Notes under the pieces: model-generated
Seen by the model: only the letters and a program-made list of their open reading frames with translations
Told to the model about the DNA's origin: nothing
Database searches by the model: none
Shown here: positions 45,560-53,677 of the stretch, one piece after another
Layout of the letters: the number at the start of each line of letters is the position of its first letter
Position numbering within the stretch: the first letter of the stretch is position 1
Translations under genes and position numbers: made by a program
Origin: a bacterium
GTDB lineage: Bacteria > Chloroflexota > Anaerolineae > Caldilineales > Caldilineaceae
Length of the DNA stretch: 64,000 bases
Direction of reading: 5' to 3'
NCBI GenBank assembly: GCA_016124945.1
Contig: WGMT01000058.1
Location: forward strand, 1-64,000

Positions 45560-46738
45560 TTATGAATTGATCTGACGCAATTGCTCTTCGCGCTTGCGTC
45601 GCTGTTCATGCCGCACCGTCTGGTTCGAGAGGGTGTAGTTCTCCCAGAAAGTATCTCGGAAATCGGCAAAGACACCGTCAGCAATCGACGCACGGATTTG
45701 TGTCATCAACTGCATCATAAAGTGGATGTTGTGGATGGTTGCCAGGCGCAATCCCGTGATCTCCTTCGCTTTGAATAGGTGACGCAGGTAGGCGCGGCTG
45801 AAGGTGCGACAGGTGTAGCAACCACATCCTTCTTGAATCGGGCGCACATCTTCGGCGTACTCGGCATTGCGCAGGTTGATCCGCCCTTGCGGTGTGAGGA
45901 CAGCGCCGTTGCGGGCGATACGTGTGGGCAACACACAGTCAAAGAAGTCGATGCCGCGGGCGACAGCCTCGACAATGTCTTCAGGCGCGCCCACCCCCAT
46001 GAGATACCGTGGTTTCTCTGTGGGGAGGTAGGGGCAGGTCTCATCTAGTGTTTGGTACATCTGCTCTTTGGTTTCACCCACCGCCAGCCCACCCACCGCG
46101 TAGCCGGGGAAATTTAGACGGCTGAGGAATTCGGCGCTCTGGCGGCGTAACTCCGGGAAGATTCCACCCTGCACAATGCCGAACAGCGCTTGATCGCTTC
46201 GGTTGTGCGCCTCTTTGCATCGGGCAGCCCAACGGTGGGTTCGCTCCAACGCCGCCTCATTGTATGCCCTGTCCAATGGATCGGGGCATTCATCGAGCAC
46301 CATGGCGATATCTGCACCTAATGCCTGCTCGATCTCCATTACTCGCTCCGGTGTGAAGCGATGGGTGCTGCCGTCAATGTGGCTGCGAAAGGTGACGCCG
46401 TCGTCATCGAGTTTACGCCGGTGTGCAAGGCTAAAGACCTGATATCCACCTGAATCGGTGAGCATTGGGCCGTTCCAGCCCATAAACTGGTGCAGGCCAC
46501 CCATTCGTTCCACCAGTTCGTGTCCTGGGCGTAGATATAGATGATAGGTGTTGGCGAGGACTAATGTTGCGCCCAATTCGCTGAGGTCGCGTGGTTCCAG
46601 CGTCTTCACATTGGCTAATGTGCCAACTGGCGCAAAGGCCGGCATGGGGATCGGTCCGTGCGGCGTTTGGAAGGTGCTGAGACGGGCGCTGCCGTCTTGT
46701 TGATGCAATTCAAAAGTAAAAGGAGGTGTGGTTGTCAT
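45560..46738 (-). CDS. tgt: tRNA-guanine(34) transglycosylase (queuine synthesis)
   Basis: A 392-residue TIM-barrel enzyme that swaps guanine-34 for preQ1 in tRNAs. Motifs: LTDSGGYQVFSL (substrate-binding aspartate), GGLAVGETKEQMYQ, FFDCVLPTRIARNGAV (nucleophile region) and the zinc motif CGCYTCRTFSRAYLRHL. ATG 46738 (MTTTPPFTF) is supported by AGGAGGTG upstream; the longer frame to 46777 is a shadow. It is the first gene of the tgt-uppP-PstS-like set. Confidence 0.95.
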   Translation of the reverse strand: MTTTPPFTFELHQQDGSARLSTFQTPHGPIPMPAFAPVGTLANVKTLEPRDLSELGATLVLANTYHLYLRPGHELVERMGGLHQFMGWNGPMLTDSGGYQVFSLAHRRKLDDDGVTFRSHIDGSTHRFTPERVMEIEQALGADIAMVLDECPDPLDRAYNEAALERTHRWAARCKEAHNRSDQALFGIVQGGIFPELRRQSAEFLSRLNFPGYAVGGLAVGETKEQMYQTLDETCPYLPTEKPRYLMGVGAPEDIVEAVARGIDFFDCVLPTRIARNGAVLTPQGRINLRNAEYAEDVRPIQEGCGCYTCRTFSRAYLRHLFKAKEITGLRLATIHNIHFMMQLMTQIRASIADGVFADFRDTFWENYTLSNQTVRHEQRRKREEQLRQINS

Positions 46739-46950
46739 GCCGCGTCCATTGTGTTTCGAGTCGATGCACAATGGCATACGCTAGCGCATTGGGGCAGAGC
46801 TGTCAAAGTTCGGGGCAGTAGAACTGAGACTGGGGCGTTGTACATGCTGGTGCAAACTGCCTCAATGTTCCTACGAAGTGGACCATATTCAACTGCTACA
46901 CACTCCATGAAAACAGTGACCCTACACCATCATACAAAACGCCCCAATGA

Positions 46951-48705
46951 TTACGCCTGTCGGGCGTCGTCGAGCGGGATCTTGCCTCTGAGCAATGTAC
47001 CCCGCGAGAGACGAGGACTGGGTGAGAGGATCTCTAGGTGACCATTGAGCATTTCGGCGCGTTCGTACATGTTAAGCAGGCCGAAACTACCTCGATCATC
47101 GTAATTACGGCGAATGTTGGTTACATCGAACCCCTTACCGTCGTCTTCGCATTCAAAGTAGAGGTTCTGCTCATCGATGTAGACACGTAGCCAGATATTC
47201 TGGGCGTTGGCATGTTTGCGAATGTTGTTAATCGATTCTTGTAAAATCGTGAAGATATTGTTGGCGACTTTGTCTCTGAGCTTGAAAGAAAGTTCTTCAA
47301 CTTCCAGGTGAACCTGAGTGGTTAGCGTCTTGCTTAGTTGTTCGTGATAAGAGTGTAGCGCCGGAATCAGGCCTCGACTTTGCAGGATGATCGGGCGTAA
47401 CTCGAATAGTAGGGTACGTACTTCGCGATTTGCCTGCCGCCCTAAGTCTTCGAGCAGATCGAGTTCTGATCGCACAGTTTCAAAGCGTTCACGTTCGAGA
47501 AGCCGACGGGCAACGTCTACATTCATAATGATCAGGCTCAGAATTTGAGCTGGGCCATCGTGCAAGTCGCGAGCCAACTGGTGGCGAACTTCTTCCTGCG
47601 CTTTAATGATGCGATCCTGTTCGTTGCGCAGATTCTGGTAGAGCCGAGCATTTTCCAGTGCTACACCGGCCTGGCTGCCCACCTTTTCGAGCCAATTTTT
47701 GTCTTCTTCGGTAAAATCTTCGTCACCCTCTTTGTTCAGCACCTCAAGGACGCCCACCAGCCGCCCTTGCACAGTGAGTGGGACACATAGAATGTTGCGT
47801 GTCTTGAAGCCTGTTGTATCGTCTACAAGCGAAGTGAACCGTGGATCGTTTTCGACGTTGTTCACAATAATTGAACGCCGGTTCATTGAGACCCAACCGG
47901 CTACGCCCTGATGTTGCGGAATGCGCATTTCGTGTAACATACCGCCGGCGGTGCCGGTGGGCATGTAGAAGATCAACTCGCGGTTGCGTTCGTCCACTAC
48001 AAAGAGCGTAGCTGCTTTCGCTTGCAGCGTCATGGCGCTCATCTCAGTGGTGTCTCGGAGGACAGTTTCCAGTTCGAGCGTGCTATTGAGCGATTGGCTC
48101 ACTTGCGCGATTAGGCTCATCTGCTCGAGGCGCTGGCGTGTAATGGTCAACTGGCGGGCGCGCAGACCGTTGTCTACCACCAACTGTATAAACTGTAGAA
48201 GACGGCTGTAATCTTGATCACTGGGGAGATCTTCTGGCGCAAAGACAAGGCTGATGCCGCCAAGCAGGATCCCATCCAGCCGAAGACGCATGTGAATAAT
48301 GGGTTGATCTTCGTCACGGCGCCCCAGCCCCAATTCCACATCATCGGAAGCCGTGGCCTGGAACTCTTCGCTTGAGTAGCTACGGAGCGCCATTTCCCAG
48401 CGCTGGATGCGCGCCAGCCATGTAGAATCAAATTTTCCTAGACGCACCGATACGTCAGGGATCACTGTGTGGATACGGAAAAGCCATAAACTCAGGGCTT
48501 TGATAGATGTATGCTCAAAGAGGATCTCAGCACAGCGTTCCCAGTAAAGCCGGGTATCACTGTTCCGTAGCAACTGTTGCAACTCAGTGAGCGAAGCTAA
48601 AAGTTTCGGCTTCGTCGATTCAGCGTTGCCGTTTGCCGTTGGCTGTTCTTGCACCAGATCGACTGAATCTTGAAACATGCCCATAAAACCGTCCTGTATT
48701 TCCAT
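46951..48705 (-). CDS. GAF-domain sensor histidine kinase (HisKA_3/NarX-LiaS type)
   Basis: A 584-residue cytoplasmic kinase without evident transmembrane helices. The GAF domain is roughly residues 210-350 (GVAGWVSMNRRSIIVNNVEN, FKTRNILCVPLTVQGRLVGV). The dimerisation/phosphoacceptor helix carries the histidine in ARDLHDGPAQILSL. The ATPase has N box QESINNIRKHANAQ and G1 box CEDDGKGFDV. Such kinases usually phosphorylate NarL-type regulators, but none is adjacent. The start is uncertain: ATG 48705, or 48684/48678. Confidence 0.88.
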   Translation of the reverse strand: MEIQDGFMGMFQDSVDLVQEQPTANGNAESTKPKLLASLTELQQLLRNSDTRLYWERCAEILFEHTSIKALSLWLFRIHTVIPDVSVRLGKFDSTWLARIQRWEMALRSYSSEEFQATASDDVELGLGRRDEDQPIIHMRLRLDGILLGGISLVFAPEDLPSDQDYSRLLQFIQLVVDNGLRARQLTITRQRLEQMSLIAQVSQSLNSTLELETVLRDTTEMSAMTLQAKAATLFVVDERNRELIFYMPTGTAGGMLHEMRIPQHQGVAGWVSMNRRSIIVNNVENDPRFTSLVDDTTGFKTRNILCVPLTVQGRLVGVLEVLNKEGDEDFTEEDKNWLEKVGSQAGVALENARLYQNLRNEQDRIIKAQEEVRHQLARDLHDGPAQILSLIIMNVDVARRLLERERFETVRSELDLLEDLGRQANREVRTLLFELRPIILQSRGLIPALHSYHEQLSKTLTTQVHLEVEELSFKLRDKVANNIFTILQESINNIRKHANAQNIWLRVYIDEQNLYFECEDDGKGFDVTNIRRNYDDRGSFGLLNMYERAEMLNGHLEILSPSPRLSRGTLLRGKIPLDDARQA

Positions 48706-48875
48706 CGAAAGACTATGTCTGCAACGCCTAGTGTTACCCACGAACCACTACAACAACCTGTTAACTGGCAGATGACACACACTGATAAAATTATATCCAG
48801 ATTATACTATACTCTACTCAAACAGCGTGCAGTTTCTTCAGTCAAAGTACGCATCCTCATGGAAAATGCGTACGA

Positions 48876-48906
48876 AACGGCCCCCAATCGCCGATTGGAG
48901 GCCGTT
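48876..48906 (-). terminator. Hairpin downstream of recA
   Basis: A 15-bp stem with one mismatch (AACGGCC plus CCCAATCG against CGATTGGA plus GGCCGTT) around a single base. On the minus strand it lies about 90 bases past the recA stop and is followed only by TTCG, so it may be a weak terminator or an RNA-stabilising stem. Confidence 0.55.
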
Positions 48907-48997
48907 AATTCCCTGTGTCTGCCTGTTATCAGTGTCCTCTTTTTGTCCTTGTCCGCCGGCAAGTTCTATTTCAACAAACTCTCAATACCAGACGACA

Positions 48998-50107
<1,110 letters not shown>

Positions 50108-50173
50108 CAGCATCCTCCGTGTAGGTAGGCAATGTTCACATTCCGTTAGGCACAAGTGTCTGAATATTCAGTA

Positions 50174-50202
50174 ATTATAGAACATTCGTTCCTTTTCGTC
50201 AA
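50174..50202 (-). promoter_or_regulatory. recA promoter with LexA (SOS) box in the spacer
   Basis: On the minus strand TTGACG (50202-50197) and TATAAT (50179-50174) are exactly 17 bases apart. Within the spacer GAACGAATGTTC (50191-50180) matches the Gram-positive LexA/DinR box GAAC-RNRY-GTTC at every position. LexA binding would block the promoter, so recA is predicted to be SOS-inducible. No lexA gene is in the window. Confidence 0.85.
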
Positions 50203-50342
50203 TTCATAATTTGCTCAGAATTGCTCAAAGATTGACGTAGCTGCCAGGATAATTTTTAGTACAACCTGCTAAGTAGAATGCCTACACGCTTAGGGTGAAT
50301 CACGATCAAAACCACGGTCATTTTTTGTTTGTTTGCGGCACC

Positions 50343-50351
50343 TGCTATAAT
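50343..50351 (+). promoter_or_regulatory. Extended -10 promoter facing the 109-aa gene
   Basis: TGC followed by a perfect TATAAT (50346-50351). A weak TTGTTT lies 15 bases upstream. The transcript would have about 195 bases of leader before the ORF at 50553. Confidence 0.6.
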
Positions 50352-50552
50352 CCGAACAAGTAGTCGCCTCTGTTAATGCCACTTTTGCCATAAACCGGTA
50401 GGCACTTCACCGGTCTTTGCGATCTGTTGATGGTCTGTTTTGCTCCAGTTTTTTGCCCGAACGTGCACGCTACCCTTCAAGCTAAGTGGTTTAAGCCGGC
50501 TCTCAAAATAGCCGGAACTGATGCTCCTCCGGTCCAGTAGATAGGGATAGGC

Positions 50553-50882
50553 ATGAACCGACGGAAACTGAATCGAGCCTGGGAGACGTTGCGATCCTTG
50601 CCGATGCCTGCAATTGCCACCGATCGGCTGGTTGATCTCCACAATGATCTGACCCACTACGACATGACCATTGCGGAAGAGATGCGCGAGTACCTACGCG
50701 GTCATCCAGTCAACCCCTACAAACTCCAGGTCGATATGGAAATCGAAGAAGCGCTACGGGCCTTCAAGCCTGAAAGCGCTGCCGAAGTGGAGTGTCGGCG
50801 CGAACTGTTGCGCTACAAACGCCGCGTCGATGACGTGGTGCGTGAGTTGATGCGCATCAGCCAAAAGGAAGCTTCGCGTTAG
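50553..50882 (+). CDS. Hypothetical helical protein (109 aa)
   Basis: I do not recognise this family. The product is soluble, highly charged and probably all-helical, with a basic start (NRRKLNRAWETLRSLPMP), a middle containing YDMTIAEEMREYLRGHPVNP and a C-terminal helix rich in Arg/Glu (ELLRYKRRVDDVVRELMR). ATG 50553 follows GGGATAGG. It has its own extended -10 promoter, divergent from recA. A 3x18-bp repeat begins eight bases after its stop. Confidence 0.65.
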   Translation: MNRRKLNRAWETLRSLPMPAIATDRLVDLHNDLTHYDMTIAEEMREYLRGHPVNPYKLQVDMEIEEALRAFKPESAAEVECRRELLRYKRRVDDVVRELMRISQKEASR

Positions 50883-50890
50883 CCCGTTCT

Positions 50891-50943
50891 CAGTTTTTAT
50901 GACGAGTTCAGTTTTTATGACGAGTTCAGTTTTTATGACGAGT
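50891..50943. repeat. Three 18-bp tandem repeats (CAGTTTTTATGACGAGTT)
   Basis: Copies at 50891-50908 and 50909-50926 are exact; the third (50927-50943) covers 17 of 18 bases. They lie just downstream of the 109-aa gene. No hairpin is apparent within the unit. Confidence 0.9.
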
Positions 50944-51038
50944 AAGAAGTAAGTAGGTTAACTGCGACTCTGGATAGGCTTGAGCGAAGTCATCTTCAAG
51001 TGTGTCGAGCCAAATGGAACCGACTCATTGCTCCTTAC

Positions 51039-52367
51039 TCATTCTACTTCTAATGGCAGATCGCGGCGGATCAGATCTGCGATTTCCTCACGCCGTTGGA
51101 TTAAGCTTGATTTTCCTCCCCGGATCCACACCACGGCAGGTCGCAGCGCACCATTGTAGTTGCTCCCCATCATCAAGTGATAGGCCCCACTGGCTGGGAC
51201 GGCAATCAGCTCGCCTTCGGCTACGTCGGGCATGGGCAGCTCGTGGATCAACACGTCGCCGCTCTCACAGTAAGGACCAGCCAACCACGCCGCCCCCGCC
51301 GTAGGACGTATTGGATCAGCGACAGGCAGCGCCGAGTATCTCGCCCCATAGAGCGCCGGGCGGATGTTGTCGGCCATGCCGCCGTCGAGAAGAAGCCAGC
51401 GTCGTTGGGGTGTTTGTTTCACGGCACCAACACGGTAAAGGGCGACGCCTGCCCGCGCTACCAGGCTGCGCCCGGGTTCCAGGTGCAGGATCGGGAGTGC
51501 CAGATCTCGCGCCTCACAGCCCTCTTCGACGCGCCGGGCAACAAAACGCACGTAGTCCTCAATGCTAGGATGGGGGAGATCGTCTTCGTGGTAGGGGATG
51601 CCCCATCCGCCGCCAGGACAGAGGTAGCCGGGCGTCCAGCCACTGTCGCGACGTAGATCGACCATCAGATCAAGGACACGAGCCACTGCTGGCCCCACCG
51701 GCTCAGGATCATGAAAGTGTGATCCTTGGTGGAAGTGTAGCCCGTGCAGAGGGAGCCCTTGTCGATGGCACAAACGAACCGCTTCGAGTGTTTCGGTGTA
51801 GCTCATGCCGAATTTGCTGTCGTCCTGGCCGGTTTGTCGATAGCTGTGTGTGTCGACAGCGACGCCGGGGCGCACACGCAGCCACAGATCGGGGAAGGGA
51901 TCGTCCTGGTCTGTGTAAACCTCGGCGAGGTGATGTAGCTCGCTGAGATTGTCGACAACGATGACACCTGCATGCGCAACGGCGGCACGCAGGTCCCCCG
52001 CCGTTTTGTTGACCCCGTGCACCAGGATCTGTCCACGCGGCGCGCCGGCTGCCACGGCTATGGAAATTTCACCAGCACCGGTGCAGTCGAGCCAGAGGCC
52101 GCGCCGCACTGCCCACTGCGCCACCGCCACACACAGAAATGCTTTGCCCGCGTAAGTGATGCCGCTGTGGTTGGGGTAGGTATGCAGCGCACTGCGATAC
52201 TCGTCCACTGCGGCGTCCATGCTGGCCTGATCGTAGAGATAAAGCGGCGTGCCGTAGCGTTCGGCTAATTCGGTCAGGTCACAGCCGCCGATGTACATCA
52301 CTTCGCCGTTGGTGCCGGGTTCAAGACGGGTGGTTATGGGAAAAAGGGCGAGGCGTTGGCTGTTCAC
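51039..52367 (-). CDS. lysA: Diaminopimelate decarboxylase (lysine biosynthesis)
   Basis: A 442-residue fold-type III PLP decarboxylase. The Schiff-base lysine is K75 in ITYAGKAFLCVAVAQWA. HFHQGSHFHDPEPVG, CPGGGWGIPYHEDD and LEPGRSLVARAG are the phosphate-binding and active-site regions, and CESGDVL contains the conserved cysteine from the partner subunit. A related carboxynorspermidine or arginine/ornithine enzyme is possible, but the motifs best fit LysA. GTG 52367 overlaps the TGA of the EamA gene (GTGA), so the two are coupled. Confidence 0.88.
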   Translation of the reverse strand: MNSQRLALFPITTRLEPGTNGEVMYIGGCDLTELAERYGTPLYLYDQASMDAAVDEYRSALHTYPNHSGITYAGKAFLCVAVAQWAVRRGLWLDCTGAGEISIAVAAGAPRGQILVHGVNKTAGDLRAAVAHAGVIVVDNLSELHHLAEVYTDQDDPFPDLWLRVRPGVAVDTHSYRQTGQDDSKFGMSYTETLEAVRLCHRQGLPLHGLHFHQGSHFHDPEPVGPAVARVLDLMVDLRRDSGWTPGYLCPGGGWGIPYHEDDLPHPSIEDYVRFVARRVEEGCEARDLALPILHLEPGRSLVARAGVALYRVGAVKQTPQRRWLLLDGGMADNIRPALYGARYSALPVADPIRPTAGAAWLAGPYCESGDVLIHELPMPDVAEGELIAVPASGAYHLMMGSNYNGALRPAVVWIRGGKSSLIQRREEIADLIRRDLPLEVE

Positions 52368-53248
52368 GGAATCACTTCCTTTTTGGGCTTAGGTGCCAGA
52401 ACCACCAAAAGGATCCCCGCCAGTGTAATCAGCGCACCCACTATGCTGTTCCAGGTAGGGATTTCGTTTAGGAGCAGAATACCCAGGATCACGCCGCCGG
52501 TGACTTCCTGGGTGGCAATGATGTTGACGTAAGTCGCGCTGACTCGGCGCAGCGCAGCATTGTAGAGTGTGTGCCCAATTGCAAGGGGGAAAACGCCCAA
52601 TGCCAACACACTGAGCACCGCCGGCCAGGAGTAGCCACCCGGCGAAAAGTTGACGGCCACCGTGGGGATCAACCACAACGTTGCCATGACGTAGACCGTC
52701 CCCGCATAGGAAATGAGTGGGTAGCGGTTGCGTTGGCTGCGCCCGGCCACGCTGTAGATGCCGAAGCAGATGGCGCTGCCAAGGGCCAGTAGATCGCCGA
52801 TAATCATGCGCGATGTGAGCTGTGCTTCGGCGCCGGCCAGTAGTGCCACACCCACCACAGCCACGAGGATGCCCGTCCATTGGCGCGGGTTGAGCTTTTC
52901 TTTGAGCACCAGCCATGAAAAGAGCGCGACGAAGATCGGCGCTGTATAGATCAACGCCAGACTGTGTGCAATCGATGTGAACGAAAGGGAGGCAATGTAA
53001 AGGCCAAAGTGAAGCGCTGCCGCTAGCCCGAAACCGGCAAACTTTGGCCACTCTGCCCGGCTCGGTAACCTATCTTTGCGTAGGACGGCCAACCCAAGCA
53101 CAAGCACACCTGCCACCAGCAGCCTGCCCGCCGTAATCTCGTACGATGTCAGCGATGCCGCCGCCCAACGAATCAGCACCGGGCTTGTGCTAAAGAGGAC
53201 AACTGCCAGCGCAACCAGCAGTAAACCACGGCGTTCTTCGGTGGTCAC
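52364..53248 (-). CDS. EamA-family (DMT) membrane transporter
   Basis: A 294-residue protein with ten predicted helices in two EamA repeats: the first around STSPVLIRWAAASLTSYE, the second around SAICFGIYSVAGRSQRN and GVFPLAIGHTLYNAALRRV. DMT transporters export amino acids or other metabolites; coupling with lysA would suit export of lysine or diaminopimelate, but that is inference. A basic tail (PKPKKEV) ends the protein. Confidence 0.9.
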   Translation of the reverse strand: MTTEERRGLLLVALAVVLFSTSPVLIRWAAASLTSYEITAGRLLVAGVLVLGLAVLRKDRLPSRAEWPKFAGFGLAAALHFGLYIASLSFTSIAHSLALIYTAPIFVALFSWLVLKEKLNPRQWTGILVAVVGVALLAGAEAQLTSRMIIGDLLALGSAICFGIYSVAGRSQRNRYPLISYAGTVYVMATLWLIPTVAVNFSPGGYSWPAVLSVLALGVFPLAIGHTLYNAALRRVSATYVNIIATQEVTGGVILGILLLNEIPTWNSIVGALITLAGILLVVLAPKPKKEVIP

Positions 53249-53306
53249 AGGCGTAAATTACCAGGTTGGGAGATTGGTGGTAGCAGCGAAGGTAGATTGG
53301 TAAAGA

Positions 53307-53377
53307 AGAGATTAAGCGATTGTAAACTACTGTAGAGACAATCCTGAATTACTCAATCCCTGAATCGCTTAATCTCT
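53307..53377. repeat. 15-bp inverted repeat upstream of the EamA gene
   Basis: AGAGATTAAGCGATT (53307-53321) and its exact complement (53363-53377) flank a 41-base loop. Surrounding bases show a loose 7-base period with GATTGGT-like units. It lies between the 43-residue protein and the EamA gene. Confidence 0.75.
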
Positions 53378-53424
53378 TGCCTTACTATCCCAAATCGAGC
53401 AAAACGCACGGTTCGGGTTTACGT

Positions 53425-53556
53425 TTAGAATCCTGGCGCAATGGCGACGGCAACGAGGCTCAACACCATGCTAATAACGATCAGAAAGCTGAGGACGTAA
53501 AAGATCTTTTCGTTCAGGGAAAATTTGCGGCGACCGTTGCGGCTGTTGCGACTCAT
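53425..53556 (-). CDS. Very small single-span membrane protein (43 aa)
   Basis: The product starts SRNSRNGRRKFSLNEKIF, a strongly basic segment, followed by one hydrophobic helix (YVLSFLIVISMVLSLVAVAI) and ends PGF. ATG 53556 is preceded by GGAG at eight bases. The layout of a basic N-terminus, one helix and no C-terminal domain suggests a membrane-anchored small protein; function is unknown. Its coding potential rests on the ribosome binding site and the sharply bipartite composition. Confidence 0.6.
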   Translation of the reverse strand: MSRNSRNGRRKFSLNEKIFYVLSFLIVISMVLSLVAVAIAPGF

Positions 53557-53677
53557 GGTTTCGACTCCAATGAATAAAATAGGACGCGTTGATGATATTT
53601 TACCACATCCCCTTACCAACTCAGGAAGTGTGCCACCCATTGCAAACGGAATACATTACGTTTATGGCGCAACACGT

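Larger units (their letters stand above)
50156..50552. other. 397-bp divergent intergenic region between recA and the 109-aa gene
   Basis: No gene is visible. It carries the recA promoter with SOS box on the minus strand (50174-50202) and an extended -10 promoter on the plus strand (50343-50351). About 200 bases of apparent leader precede the 109-residue ORF; no known RNA motif was recognised in it. Confidence 0.6.
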
